Shown here: in pieces, positions 1-8,610 of the stretch | Layout of the letters: each line of letters begins with the position of its first letter | Numbering within the stretch: position 1 is the first letter of the stretch | From: Paenibacillus_F chitinolyticus_A | GTDB lineage: Bacteria; Bacillota; Bacilli; Paenibacillales; NBRC-103111 | NCBI RefSeq assembly: GCF_045038035.1 | Contig: NZ_CP173427.1 | Location: 3,596,001 to 3,660,000, forward strand | Length of the DNA: 64,000 nt | Direction of reading: 5' to 3' | Program-made: the position numbers and the translations under genes | The notes under the pieces: generated by a model | What the model saw: the letters and a program-made list of their open reading frames with translations, nothing else | Databases searched by the model: none | What the model was told of the DNA's origin: nothing

Positions 1-1234
1 GGGTCAACTGCCTCGTCAGCGGCTCCACCGCACGGATCGCTTCGCGGTAAGCGTCTTCTTCCGCCGGGGTAGGCCTGCGCGGTGCTTGAAACTCGGCGGT
101 GGCGCGCAGGCCGGAAGGGCCGTCCCCGGTTCCGGCGGAAGCGCCGGACGGCAGGAACGGCGCGCTGCTGTCCGGCGGTGGCTCGGACTTCCGCTCGGAG
201 GCGGCGGAACGTCCGCGTGCGGCGGCCATAGCCTCTTCGGACGCGTCATCCCCGGGCCTCGCCGCCGTCCCGCTGAACCGCGCGGTCCGCGTGCCCCGCT
301 CGACCGACTGCTTCAGCGCTTCCCCGGCGGTGCTCCGCGTCTCCCGGTGCCACATCGACTGGCGCTCGCTTCTGCGGTCTTTGTCCTGCCGGGGGCTAAG
401 CCGCTCCGCATCGTCATTCGCGAGGCGTTTCGCCTTCTTGCCGGCAGGACGTTCGCCGCGCCTCAAGGGTGCGTCCGTACCGCTTCCGGGCCGGACCGAG
501 AAATACGCGTCCGCCGCATCGCGCTCCAGCCGGTATTCCAGCAGCTCCAGCATATGCAGGCACAGCCGGGCGTTTTCTGCCGTCGTCTCCGCCGTTTCGG
601 CCTCTTCCAACAGCGGCTGAACGAGCCGGAGCAGCTCCTCTATATGCTTCGCCGGCACAGCGGATTCCGCGGAGGCTCCGCCCGGTCTGTCACCCGCTTC
701 GGTATAAAACGCATTCATGTCCGCCCCTTTAAACCAGAGATAAACGGAAACGAACAGCGCGTCCGCAAACTCGTGACGGGCGAGGTGCGTTTTGAATTTA
801 TGCGTGAAATACCCCTTATACACGTCCGCTCTCTCCTCAAACACAGCCGAGGTACCGGGACGGATGCGCCGGCAGATCTGTTCCAGCCGCAAGTCCTCGC
901 AGAGGGCAAACAGCTCTATGCCCAGCCTGGAGAGCCGCGACTCCGTAACGGACTCCAGAAACGCTTCGGTTTCCCGCTTTCCCGAATACCACGCACTGCC
1001 GAGCGCGCGGAGATAGACGTCGCTTTTCATTCCGGCTTCCCGCTGCGCCGGTTTCCAGTCCCTCCAGAACTGGCTGACCGTCAGCAGCGCCTTACTTTCC
1101 TCATAATGGGAATGAAAAGCGAGCTGAAGCTCCAGATCCCCGTTCCGGGTGAAGGTCCGGGCCAGATCCACAAGCTGCATGAGCATAAAGGCTTCCAGCC
1201 GGTTATCAAGCAGATTCAGCTTCCCGACGAACAT
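1..1234 (-). CDS. VWA-type protein, N-terminal part (runs off the left edge)
   Basis: An open frame starts with ATG at 1234, two bases after the stop of the MoxR ATPase gene, and continues without a stop to the window edge (about 411 residues). The visible part is mostly helical (it begins MFVGKLNLLDNRLEAF), then from about residue 265 becomes a charged Arg/Ser/Pro/Glu-rich linker with low complexity. The VWA fold and its MIDAS motif would lie beyond the edge, so the family call is inferred from the tight pairing with MoxR, a combination known from MoxR/VWA chaperone-like pairs such as CoxD/CoxE or NorQ/NorD. A function in metal-centre insertion or complex remodelling is possible but not shown. 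The long open frames on the opposite strand here are shadows. Confidence 0.8.
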   Translation of the reverse strand, partial: MFVGKLNLLDNRLEAFMLMQLVDLARTFTRNGDLELQLAFHSHYEESKALLTVSQFWRDWKPAQREAGMKSDVYLRALGSAWYSGKRETEAFLESVTESRLSRLGIELFALCEDLRLEQICRRIRPGTSAVFEERADVYKGYFTHKFKTHLARHEFADALFVSVYLWFKGADMNAFYTEAGDRPGGASAESAVPAKHIEELLRLVQPLLEEAETAETTAENARLCLHMLELLEYRLERDAADAYFSVRPGSGTDAPLRRGERPAGKKAKRLANDDAERLSPRQDKDRRSERQSMWHRETRSTAGEALKQSVERGTRTARFSGTAARPGDDASEEAMAAARGRSAASERKSEPPPDSSAPFLPSGASAGTGDGPSGLRATAEFQAPRRPTPAEEDAYREAIRAVEPLTRQLT

Positions 1235-1236
1235 CG

Positions 1237-2148
1237 CTAAAAGAGCGTCTCCGCCACGTTGCGTACGGCGGCCCTTTCGCGTTCGTCTTCCAGCTTGGCG
1301 GCAATGGCCCGTTCCACGGCCCTCCGGGGCGGCATGAACGCGGCGAGATCACACGCGTCCAGCAGGGCGCGGATGGACGCCGCTTCGTCGGACAGCTGAC
1401 CCATCTGCACGAGAGCGAGCAAATCGGCGGACAGGGCCGCAAACGCTTCGAGAAGCCGGGTGTCCCGCAGTTCCGTACGCTCCTTCAGCAGGCCGAGGAG
1501 CGCTTCTCCTTGAAGGTAAGGAACGTCGACGGCCACGAAACGATTTTTCAGCGCTTCGTTAAGCGGAACGGTCCCGATGTATCCTTCGTTAATCGCCGCA
1601 ATGACGCGGAAATCTTCGTGAGCCGTGACCGTCTCGCCCGTAAACGGATTGGTCAGCGTTCTCCGGTGGTCGAGAACTCCGTTAATAAGCGGCAGTGTCT
1701 CTGGCTTCGCCATATTCACTTCATCTATGTAAAGAATATGCCCGGCTTTCATGGCGGTAATGACCGGCCCCGGCACAAATTCAATCGTCGTGCCTTCCCC
1801 GGATCGGCTCAGGGTCTTGAACCCGAGTAAAGCTTCCGCGTCGAGATCCGTGGAACAATTGACGCTGTGCATCGGCTGACCCGTCAGAAAAGACAAGTGC
1901 TCGGCCAGCCTCGTTTTGCCGGAACCCGTCGGTCCTTTCAGCAAAACGGGCTTGCCGAGCGCCAAAGCGATGATCGCGTCTGTGAGCACTTCGGGCTGTG
2001 CGGGGACGAACCCCGGTTTTCCGATCAAATGGAGCTGTTCCTCAGTCAACCGGCCCGATTCCATTCGGCTGCGCAGTGTAAGGAGTCGGTTTGAAATCTT
2101 ATCTGGCAATTCCCATTGCCGCATCATAGCGGCAGGTGTCAAATTCAT
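1237..2148 (-). CDS. MoxR-family AAA+ ATPase
   Basis: A 303-residue AAA+ ATPase of the MoxR/CoxD type. Walker A is GPTGSGKTRLAEHL (about residues 74-87) and Walker B is ILYIDEVNMA (about 138-147), followed by a sensor-like segment around VIAAINEGY. The C-terminal third is the usual helical lid. MoxR proteins use ATP to remodel or activate partner enzymes together with a VWA protein; that partner is encoded directly downstream with a 2-bp gap. A GGGGAGGAA ribosome site lies 12-13 bases before the ATG. Three small genes precede it on the same strand. Target unknown. Confidence 0.93.
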   Translation of the reverse strand: MNLTPAAMMRQWELPDKISNRLLTLRSRMESGRLTEEQLHLIGKPGFVPAQPEVLTDAIIALALGKPVLLKGPTGSGKTRLAEHLSFLTGQPMHSVNCSTDLDAEALLGFKTLSRSGEGTTIEFVPGPVITAMKAGHILYIDEVNMAKPETLPLINGVLDHRRTLTNPFTGETVTAHEDFRVIAAINEGYIGTVPLNEALKNRFVAVDVPYLQGEALLGLLKERTELRDTRLLEAFAALSADLLALVQMGQLSDEAASIRALLDACDLAAFMPPRRAVERAIAAKLEDERERAAVRNVAETLF

Positions 2149-2213
2149 CCGGCGTTCTTCCTCCCCGTGTTGCGTTCTCTCTTTTTAACTATCTGTCAAA
2201 AGAGCAAGTGGTG

Positions 2214-2423
2214 TCAAGTTCCCGGCTCCTCGATAAGCGCAAACGGATAAAAATGCAACTCATTTCCGCAGGAAGGACAGCTCATATAGGAAGGAATGTC
2301 ATTGAGCATCAGCGCCATCGCGTAAGAAGACTCATAATTGACCGCCCGGATAATATCTTGGGGATGCACATACGCGCAGGAAGAAGATCCGCAAGTCGCG
2401 CGGACTTTATATGCGTTTGCCAC
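2214..2423 (-). CDS. small protein with two cysteine pairs (69 aa)
   Basis: An unrecognised 69-residue protein. The start is GTG at 2423, chosen because AGAGG lies 6-7 bases upstream. It holds two candidate metal knuckles, CGSSSC (near residue 11) and CPSCG (near residue 49), which together look like a small zinc ribbon or rubredoxin-like fold. It sits 30 bp after the preceding small gene and 65 bp before moxR, all on one strand, so it is probably in the same transcript. No function is assigned; a role as an accessory factor for the MoxR/VWA pair is only a contextual guess. Confidence 0.65.
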   Translation of the reverse strand: MANAYKVRATCGSSSCAYVHPQDIIRAVNYESSYAMALMLNDIPSYMSCPSCGNELHFYPFALIEEPGT

Positions 2424-2453
2424 TGCAGGCCTCTTTTCCGGAGGACGCAGGCG

Positions 2454-2657
2454 TTAAGCCTTGTCCTCCCCTTTTTTGCGGTTGAAATCCAGATTCAAAA
2501 TGACCGTAAACCGGTCCGGCTTCGTCGGCACGATCGAGGCGATCTCGATATAAGAGGTGCCGAATTCATTCTCCGCCCGGTCCACGAGACTGTTTAGACT
2601 ATCGCTCAGCGTTGCGCTCTCATCCAGTACGACTTCGGCGAAGTATTGTTTAATCAT
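2454..2657 (-). CDS. small conserved-looking protein (67 aa)
   Basis: A 67-residue acidic protein beginning MIKQYFAEVVLDESATL. It has an alternating pattern compatible with a small alpha/beta fold, ending in a lysine-rich tail. No cysteine motif, signal peptide or membrane segment is present. The ATG overlaps the stop of the upstream 52-residue gene (ATGA), so the two are translationally coupled. A longer frame extends upstream but is rejected because the coupled start and the upstream gene's ribosome site explain the region better. Function unknown. Confidence 0.65.
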   Translation of the reverse strand: MIKQYFAEVVLDESATLSDSLNSLVDRAENEFGTSYIEIASIVPTKPDRFTVILNLDFNRKKGEDKA

Positions 2658-2812
2658 GCCCGTTCTCCGTTCCCGGCCCGTTCTTTTTCGTAAGCGATCA
2701 AGGTGATCGGTTCCCCGGTCTGTTCTTGCAATTTGCTTTCCAGGCTGCGGATCTCTTCTATCAGTTCTTTTTTTTCGTTCAATTCGGCAAACGTGTATCC
2801 GTTCATTTTCAT
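2654..2812 (-). CDS. small coiled-coil protein (52 aa), first gene of the MoxR operon
   Basis: A 52-codon gene beginning MKMNGYTFAELNEKKELIEE. It is rich in Glu, Lys and Leu with heptad-like spacing, so a short coiled coil is likely. AGGAGG lies 9 bases upstream of the ATG, and the stop overlaps the next start as ATGA. It is the promoter-proximal member of the row 52 aa, 67 aa, 69 aa, MoxR, VWA-like protein. An intrinsic terminator on the same strand lies in its leader at 2936-2962. It is not a known family to me. Confidence 0.6.
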   Translation of the reverse strand: MKMNGYTFAELNEKKELIEEIRSLESKLQEQTGEPITLIAYEKERAGNGERA

Positions 2813-2935
2813 GTGTTAAGCCTCCTGTCGGATGTCTTCCCGTTGAATGTTTTCCGGCTTGAGCCGTACCGCTTCTTATTCTTCCCATGCCTGTTCTTTT
2901 TTAAAAGTTCCCCCCTTCCCCGTTACCGGGCTCCC

Positions 2936-2962
2936 ATAAAAAAACATCCTCGTAAGGATGTT
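2936..2962 (-). terminator. intrinsic terminator in the leader of the 52-aa/MoxR operon
   Basis: A perfect 8-bp stem AACATCCT / AGGATGTT with a 4-base loop, followed on the minus strand by a run of seven T. No minus-strand gene lies to its right (the neighbour at 3127 is on the plus strand). It therefore either attenuates the operon that begins at 2812 or ends a short leader RNA. Confidence 0.7.
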
Positions 2963-3126
2963 CCGCATAATTTGGGTACTTCGACCCTTATTGGGATTAT
3001 AAATCCTATTTATAATGTTAATTATGTGCAACTAATGTAAAAACTTAACGTAAATATAGTGATCCACCGCTGAGCGGGAACCTCCCGTTTTCAGGTGACC
3101 TAATCCCGAAGAGGAGTGAGAATGAT

Positions 3127-3801
3127 TTGAAAAAGAAACTAGCAGCAACCGCAATCGGTGCCGCCATGGTACTGAGTATGGGAACAGGAGTATTAGCCGG
3201 AGCCAATCTGCAGGAAATTAAAGCCTATCTGAACGGCTCCATTACGGTCAAATATAACGGTTCCCCTGTCCAACTGCAGGATGAGCAGGGAGCTGTCGTG
3301 CTTCCGATCACGTATGACGGCAACACCTATCTGCCTGTCCGGAGTATCGCCAAAACCTTGAACGTAGCCGTCAATTACGATGGAGCAACCAACACGGTCC
3401 TGCTAGGCGAACAAGCGGAAGGGGTCGCACTGGCCAAGGACTACAGAGAATCTCTCTACCATACCAAAGATCCCAATCTGACTACATACGCCGGCAAAGA
3501 TTACAAAGACGTCTACTTCGATAATGCAAAGGGAGGCCGTTCCAGCAGCTTCATGCTGTATCCCGCAGGCAAATACCAGAAGCTTGTGCTTCAGGTGGCG
3601 GCTACCGGAAACGATATCGAAAGATTCTTCGTGGAAGACAGCAAAAAAGACATCAAACTGAAAGAGTCGACGATTGCCGTTAAAGACGGTTTGAAAACGA
3701 TCGAGGTCGATATTGCCGGCGCGGAAGAGTTGTTCATCTACGCGGATATCAAGGGAGACGGCGGCATGTTCGTACCTCTCACCACTTCGTACTTTAAATA
3801 A
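3127..3801 (+). CDS. secreted stalk-domain (copper amine oxidase N-terminal-like) protein with C-terminal NPCBM-like domain
   Basis: A 224-residue exported protein. The TTG start at 3127 follows GAGGAG by about 10 bases and gives a classic signal peptide (KKK, then a hydrophobic core ending near VLAGA, about residue 26). Residues about 30-95 form the stalk domain common in Paenibacillus surface proteins (LPITYDGNTYLPVRSIAKTL). Residues about 105-224 look like a beta-sandwich of the NPCBM type, a carbohydrate-binding fold. It is a single gene with its own promoter region and a terminator just downstream. A role in wall or glycan binding is inference. Confidence 0.85.
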   Translation: MKKKLAATAIGAAMVLSMGTGVLAGANLQEIKAYLNGSITVKYNGSPVQLQDEQGAVVLPITYDGNTYLPVRSIAKTLNVAVNYDGATNTVLLGEQAEGVALAKDYRESLYHTKDPNLTTYAGKDYKDVYFDNAKGGRSSSFMLYPAGKYQKLVLQVAATGNDIERFFVEDSKKDIKLKESTIAVKDGLKTIEVDIAGAEELFIYADIKGDGGMFVPLTTSYFK

Positions 3802-3822
3802 ATACCTTCATAGTATATCTTC

Positions 3823-3855
3823 ATCTCCTTGCGCATGGCGTAAGGAGATTTTTTA
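3823..3855 (+). terminator. intrinsic terminator after the stalk-domain gene
   Basis: The stem ATCTCCTT...AAGGAGAT is followed by six T on the plus strand, about 20 bases after the stop codon. Confidence 0.85.
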
Positions 3856-3913
3856 CTTTCTGCGGAGGGATCGGATTCTTTGGCGGTTCACCTTTCTCCG
3901 GCCAGAGGAGTAC

Positions 3914-3943
3914 AAAAAAAAGCGCCCTCGCAAGGACGCTTTC
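3914..3943 (-). terminator. intrinsic terminator after the 154-aa gene
   Basis: Near-palindrome AGCGCCCTCGCAAGGACGCT with a run of eight T on the minus strand, just past the stop of the gene at 3952. Confidence 0.85.
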
Positions 3944-3951
3944 CGTAACGC

Positions 3952-4422
3952 TTATTTCAAGTCATCGAGCTCTCGAAAGAGCTTTCTTACCGCCTCTTCG
4001 TCCACTTCGCCCGCCTGCTTCATTTTGAGCAGCCGTTCCCGGACTTCCCGGGCGAAATGTTCATCCGCATCGGTATCCTCGGCGTAAGCGGGATCAAACC
4101 AGATGTAGAACCCTTCGGGACCGTTGCGCAGGAACGGCCGGTTCCAGGCGTCCGGATATTCGTACGGCTGATCCGAGAACAGGATTCCGAGCACATCGTC
4201 GCTCTCCACGGGGAGCAGCTGATGATACTGCTCTTCTTCGCCCGAACCCGAAATCTGTCGGTGTTTGTACGCGTAATGCACGTAGTGTTCCCCGGTTTCC
4301 TTATCTTTGGACAAGGCGTACATGTCCAGCTCGTTCTGCTTCAAATCTTTGACCGTTTCTAGTCTTTCCTGCAGAAGTTCCCCTGAAATTTTGCCGTGGG
4401 CCGAGAAAGATTCAGCTGACAT
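3952..4422 (-). CDS. hypothetical cytosolic protein (156 aa)
   Basis: A soluble acidic protein of about 156 residues with no signal peptide or membrane segment. It has an N-terminal helical part (about 1-40), a middle segment rich in aromatic residues, and an acidic helical C-terminus ending RKLFRELDDLK. ATG at 4422 is chosen over an upstream in-frame start because AAAGGAG lies 8 bases before it. The first codons overlap the last 11 bases of the TRIC-channel gene, so the two are probably translated from one message. I do not recognise the family. Confidence 0.8.
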   Translation of the reverse strand: MSAESFSAHGKISGELLQERLETVKDLKQNELDMYALSKDKETGEHYVHYAYKHRQISGSGEEEQYHQLLPVESDDVLGILFSDQPYEYPDAWNRPFLRNGPEGFYIWFDPAYAEDTDADEHFAREVRERLLKMKQAGEVDEEAVRKLFRELDDLK

Positions 4423-5092
4423 CGAACTCTCTCCTTTCTTCCTGCAGCGCGGGAGGCCGCTGTTTGTTCGGCACGTCATTTTGCTGCAGCAGCGTCCGGA
4501 GAGAACGGCGCGGAAGCTTCCATTTGAAGATCACGGAGAACATCCGGGACACGACTACGATCATGAACAAAACAATCAGACCGAGCGGATTCTGGGGCCA
4601 GCCGATGCCGATAAGAAAGCCGGCCAGCATGGCCCAGACCGCGTAGATTTCATCTCTTAAAACGAGAGGCTTGCGCCCGGCCAGGAGATCGCGGATAATC
4701 CCGCCGCCGATTCCCGTGAGTACGGCCGCAACGATAGAGGCGCTCACAGGAAGCCCCTGATTGGACGCGTAGAGCGCCCCCTGAATCGAGAAGGCCGCCA
4801 GACCGATGGCGTCGAAGAACGATTCCCAGGATTTCCACCGCTTGATCCAGGCCAGCGGAAATATAAAGACCAGCGTCATTGCGGCCAGCGCAATCGTGAA
4901 CTGGAACCCCTGCTGCCAGAGCATCGTCACTTTCTCTCCGATCAGCAGGTTGCGGACCACCCCTCCGCCAAATGCGGTTACAAAGCCCAGGACATAAACG
5001 CCCAGGATATCATAATCTTCTTCCATTGCGACAATCGCGCCGCTGACGGCAAACGCGATCGTTCCGATTAAGCTTAACGCCATCCAATCCAC
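4412..5092 (-). CDS. trimeric intracellular cation (TRIC) channel family membrane protein
   Basis: A 226-residue membrane protein of the TRIC/UPF0126 (YadS-like) family. It contains two internally related halves of three transmembrane helices, each with a glycine-rich break: GGGVVRNLL (about 43-51) and GGGIIRDLL (about 130-138). A seventh hydrophobic segment precedes a basic, cytosolic tail. Bacterial TRIC proteins form homotrimeric monovalent cation channels. Length and repeat structure match the family. It shares a transcript with the overlapping gene downstream (3952-4422). Confidence 0.92.
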   Translation of the reverse strand: MDWMALSLIGTIAFAVSGAIVAMEEDYDILGVYVLGFVTAFGGGVVRNLLIGEKVTMLWQQGFQFTIALAAMTLVFIFPLAWIKRWKSWESFFDAIGLAAFSIQGALYASNQGLPVSASIVAAVLTGIGGGIIRDLLAGRKPLVLRDEIYAVWAMLAGFLIGIGWPQNPLGLIVLFMIVVVSRMFSVIFKWKLPRRSLRTLLQQNDVPNKQRPPALQEERREFDVS

Positions 5093-5112
5093 TTTTCTGC
5101 AGCTCCCCCGGG

Positions 5113-6195
5113 TTAGTTAGATAAATCCCAGTCCAGTTCAACCTCTTTGCCGGTACGGGACGATTCGTAGATTGCATTGAGAATCAAGTTGTTCGTATAG
5201 CCCGACATGACGGAAGTCATCGGTTCGCTTCCGGTCCGGATGCATTCCAGAAAATGCATGTTCATCAGGAGGCGCGGATCGGTCTGCTGCTCGGGCAGCT
5301 CAAGCTCCACGTCGATTTCTTTATCGAACATTTCCGCAAACAGCTTACCGTACGAGCTTCCTCTCAAAGTGGCCCCGCCTTCCGTGCCGAGAAGATGAAT
5401 ATACGGCTGATTGTCGGTTTCGGTCAGTGCCGCCCAGCTCACGTCGAGCGTCAGCGTGCTCCCGTTGTCCATCTTGATCAGGGCTGTCGCCAAGTCTTCC
5501 ACGTCATAGCTGCCGCTCCAGTTCGGTTTGCCCCAACTGCCGATTCCGCGGCGTTTGGGACCGAATTCCGAATAGGTAGCGCCGAAGACGGAAACCGGAC
5601 GGGGATTTCCCATCAACGAGAGAGACAAATCCAGCATATGGACGCCGATATCGATCAGCGGTCCGCCGCCCGATTTGGACATCTGGGTGAACCAGGTGCC
5701 CCAGCCCGGAATTCCTTTGCGGCGCAGCCAGCCGGTTTTGGCATGGTAGATGCTGCCCAGCTTGCCGCGCTGTACGAGCTCCTTCACCTGCATATTGAGC
5801 GGTTCCCAGCGGCGCTGGTGCGAAATCATCAGTACCTTGCCGCTTTCGCGTTCGGCCAGGACGATTTCCTTCGCGGCCTTAACATCGATGGCCATCGGCT
5901 TCTCCAGCAGGACGTGCTTGCCGGCCTGAAGCGCTTTTACCGCAAGGGGGGCGTGCCATTCGTTCGATACGGCGATAACCACTGCATCTATGTCGGGATC
6001 ATGGATCAAATCTTCACCATTTCCGTAAACTTTAGAGATCTGATGTTCTTTGGCCCGCGCTTCGGCAAGCGGAAGAAACACGTCGGCAACCGCAGCAACC
6101 GTAACGCCCGGGGTTTCAAGCAGCCCTAGTATGTGCACGTTACCGATATTGCCCGCGCCGATGACGCCGATTCTGATCTCATCATTGAGTGCCAT
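5113..6195 (-). CDS. Gfo/Idh/MocA family NAD(P)-dependent oxidoreductase
   Basis: A 360-residue oxidoreductase. The N-terminal Rossmann fold has IGVIGAGNIGNVHI (about 8-21) and the family EKPMA motif around residue 96, whose Lys is catalytic in the family. The C-terminal alpha/beta domain contains the region GGGPLIDIGVHMLDL with a conserved Asp and His. These enzymes oxidise or reduce sugars, inositols and related polyols; substrate cannot be read from the sequence. ATG at 6195 is preferred over a longer frame because GGAGGG lies about 9 bases upstream. It appears monocistronic. Confidence 0.92.
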   Translation of the reverse strand: MALNDEIRIGVIGAGNIGNVHILGLLETPGVTVAAVADVFLPLAEARAKEHQISKVYGNGEDLIHDPDIDAVVIAVSNEWHAPLAVKALQAGKHVLLEKPMAIDVKAAKEIVLAERESGKVLMISHQRRWEPLNMQVKELVQRGKLGSIYHAKTGWLRRKGIPGWGTWFTQMSKSGGGPLIDIGVHMLDLSLSLMGNPRPVSVFGATYSEFGPKRRGIGSWGKPNWSGSYDVEDLATALIKMDNGSTLTLDVSWAALTETDNQPYIHLLGTEGGATLRGSSYGKLFAEMFDKEIDVELELPEQQTDPRLLMNMHFLECIRTGSEPMTSVMSGYTNNLILNAIYESSRTGKEVELDWDLSN

Positions 6196-6463
6196 TGTGC
6201 AAAACCCTCCGATATCACGATAAAGTAAGTTCGGGTTTATTTTAACACAAATGGAGGACAGCATCAGCCTTCCGGCCATATTTTCAAAAGGATTTCTTCA
6301 AGCGGTTTTCGAAAAAATAAAACGCTGTCTTTTTTATGCGCGGAGATATAAAGAACATTTTTACCGTGATATACTAAAAAAGCGAAATATTTTAACTTTC
6401 ATACGACTCATAAGCCCGTCCCCGAAATGCCCATCCTAACGGAAAGCAAGGAGGAATGACGAC

Positions 6464-7990
6464 ATGAACAATTGGAAAAAGCGCGGCCCAGGTCCTCGGC
6501 GGAGCAAGAGAAGGTTAGTTCGAACACTTACGCTGATGATCCTGATGACACTCCTCACTCACCTTTTGTCCGCCGTGCCCGCACTCGCGCAGGAAGATTT
6601 GACAGCCCCGTCCCCCCACTCCAAGGCAGCGGAGAAAAAACGCAAAGAAGCCGCCCTGAAAGGTCCTTCCATCCAGGTTGATCCCTCTTTTCCCTATTAT
6701 CAGAACCGGACACCCGAAAGCATAGCCGACGAGCTTCTTCAGCACGGGTACAAAACGGTACATTATTTTGTCGTCAACGAAAATGATGTGAATCGCGCCT
6801 TTATCGAAGCCCTTCAGGCAAAAGGCATCGGGGTATGGGCGCTTGTCCTCGGTAACGGAAGCTATTCTACGGCACGTTTTCCGGAGGATTGGCCTTCGTG
6901 GCAGATGGAGCTGCTTAAGCCTCTGAACGACGGGTATTACCGGTTCTCTCCCCACAGCCCGGCCTACGTCCAGTGGAAAAAGCAGGCGCTGGCTAAGCTT
7001 GTTCGCGATTATTCTTTCGACGGGATCGAGGTCGCCGAACCCTACTTTCCCGAATGGGACGGAATCAGCCGGGGCGTGTACGGGGACGTCGGTCCGCTCG
7101 CGCAGAAAGCGTTCCGTGACAAAACGGGTCTGGAGATGCCCGATTTTACCAACGCCTCCTCGCCCCGCTATTATTTAACCGACACGGGAACCTACCTGAA
7201 GTGGGTCGATTTCCGGGTCGAAGCCGTGAACGATTTTCTAAGCGAGCTAATGAACGGGAAAGGCGGAGTACGGGAAGCTCGGCCGGGCATTCTGGTGGCA
7301 ACCTGGTCTTTGGCCATAGACGCGGGTCCAGGTTCCTTCGACAAGCTGAGGGAATTGCAGGGCCTCGATGCCGCGGCCATGGTCGGCCGGGTTAAACCGG
7401 ACATCCATTTCCTTCAAACCCACTGGCCCGACTGGCTCAAACCGCAGGAGAGTCTTCCTCCCGATTACGCGAAGCATTACAAGGTTTTTGCGGATAAAAT
7501 CAAAGCGGGACACCAGGATCTTCCGCTCGGGGTTCAGGCGGATATCGGCTCGGCCCTGTCGATGGTTAAGGACGGCGGGTGGGTGAGCGCTTTTTCCGAA
7601 TCCGTCCGCGCACTCGGCTATTCCACCTGGACCGCATACGAATACCATCTGGGCGGTTATATGTACAAGGAAGCCCCCGTCCCAGGCAAAGCGCAGCGGC
7701 TTTCACGCACGGAAGTAAAGATCCCTTTTCAGAAAAGAATCGACGAAGGCTCGGCGAAAGCCGAAGGAAACGTGACGGTTTCGGCAGGCGCGGAAAGCTT
7801 TACCCTTAATCCCGGGGAAATCTCGGTTGACGGCAGCAATCTGCTGATCCGGTCGGACCGCCTGCCCAAAAAAGAATTCCGGCTGACTTTGCGCGGTATT
7901 AAAGACACGCCTGGCTTCTGGTTCTATAACAAGACGCAAACGCCCAACGTAATCGGAGGGGAGGTTGTCGTGGAAGTGCCCAAGCATTAG
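6464..7990 (+). CDS. secreted putative glycoside hydrolase-like TIM-barrel protein
   Basis: A 508-residue exported protein. A basic N-terminus and hydrophobic core (about 18-42, ending VPALAQ) form the signal peptide. Residues about 75-395 alternate strands and helices as in a TIM barrel, with acidic residues after predicted strands (FDGIEVAEPYFPEWD, about 180-194), the usual arrangement of a retaining glycosidase active site. The C-terminal ~90 residues look like an all-beta accessory domain. No substrate is suggested by neighbours. It is a single gene with an AAGGAGG-like ribosome site and a downstream terminator. A peptidase or deacetylase barrel is an alternative. Confidence 0.75.
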   Translation: MNNWKKRGPGPRRSKRRLVRTLTLMILMTLLTHLLSAVPALAQEDLTAPSPHSKAAEKKRKEAALKGPSIQVDPSFPYYQNRTPESIADELLQHGYKTVHYFVVNENDVNRAFIEALQAKGIGVWALVLGNGSYSTARFPEDWPSWQMELLKPLNDGYYRFSPHSPAYVQWKKQALAKLVRDYSFDGIEVAEPYFPEWDGISRGVYGDVGPLAQKAFRDKTGLEMPDFTNASSPRYYLTDTGTYLKWVDFRVEAVNDFLSELMNGKGGVREARPGILVATWSLAIDAGPGSFDKLRELQGLDAAAMVGRVKPDIHFLQTHWPDWLKPQESLPPDYAKHYKVFADKIKAGHQDLPLGVQADIGSALSMVKDGGWVSAFSESVRALGYSTWTAYEYHLGGYMYKEAPVPGKAQRLSRTEVKIPFQKRIDEGSAKAEGNVTVSAGAESFTLNPGEISVDGSNLLIRSDRLPKKEFRLTLRGIKDTPGFWFYNKTQTPNVIGGEVVVEVPKH

Positions 7991-8082
7991 TCCTCTCGTG
8001 AATACCCGCTCCAGCAAATGATGCGAATAGCCTGTTACGGGCTTCTTCCTGAATACGAAATATACAGAAGACGTAAGAAGCA

Positions 8083-8125
8083 GAAAAAATCCTGTTCACG
8101 ATTCGTGAATGCAGGATTTTTTTCT
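8083..8125. terminator. bidirectional intrinsic terminator between the secreted barrel protein and kapB
   Basis: A long stem built from AAATCCTG, TTCACG and their complements around an ATT loop, with A-rich and T-rich flanks on both sides, so it can serve the plus-strand gene on the left and kapB on the right. Confidence 0.9.
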
Positions 8126-8192
8126 TTTTAACGGATTTATTTACGCATGTTATCTGCTTATCATGGCTTTAAAATTTGTACGGCCGCCCGAA

Positions 8193-8591
8193 TTACTGCG
8201 GAAAATATTCGCGATGCAGCTCTTCCAGCTCCGCAATGGAACGCCTTGCCCACTCCTCCGTCTGATGCAGCATGTTCAGCTCGCGTTCGAGGGCCTGCTG
8301 GAGCGAAAGGGTGTAATCCGGAACATTCCCGTGGTAGGCATGAATGCTCGACAGCGGCATCAGCTCGATTTCCTGATAGGCCAGCGCGCGGCGCTGGTGA
8401 AAGAACGGGACATCCCCCTGCTGCGGATTATGAAGATCCCCTTGCGAAGGATGCTTAACGACCGCCAGAACCTGAACGGCTGCTTTTATATTGGACGGCG
8501 GTTCCACGATGCGGCCTATATACTCCCCTGTTTTGTAAGATGCTATGACCAGATCACCGACGGAAGCAGTGCTTTCGTTTCTATAGTTCAT
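8193..8591 (-). CDS. kapB: sporulation phosphorelay factor KapB
   Basis: A 132-residue protein of the kinase-associated KapB family. It has the family's N-terminal beta-rich part with TYKTGEYIG-like (here SYKTGEYIGRIVEPP) and the hallmark KHPSQGDLHNPQQGDVPFFH (about 46-65) followed by RRALAYQE. The C-terminal ~50 residues are helical. In Bacillus subtilis KapB is needed for KinB to feed phosphate into the Spo0F/Spo0A relay. Here it lies upstream of no kinase gene, so the partner is elsewhere. Separated by 19 bp from the thioredoxin-like gene on the same strand. Confidence 0.92.
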   Translation of the reverse strand: MNYRNESTASVGDLVIASYKTGEYIGRIVEPPSNIKAAVQVLAVVKHPSQGDLHNPQQGDVPFFHQRRALAYQEIELMPLSSIHAYHGNVPDYTLSLQQALERELNMLHQTEEWARRSIAELEELHREYFPQ

Positions 8592-8610
8592 AAGTGGATG
8601 CTCCTCTCTG

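Noticed and set aside
86..1240. Plus-strand open frame of 384 codons
   Set aside because: It is antisense to the VWA-type gene, which has the better start, coupling to moxR and plausible composition; the translation is Arg/Pro-rich shadow sequence.
3000..3126. Riboswitch in front of the stalk-domain gene
   Set aside because: A small CGGGA/TCCCG hairpin and GGTGACC are present, but no known aptamer pattern can be recognised.
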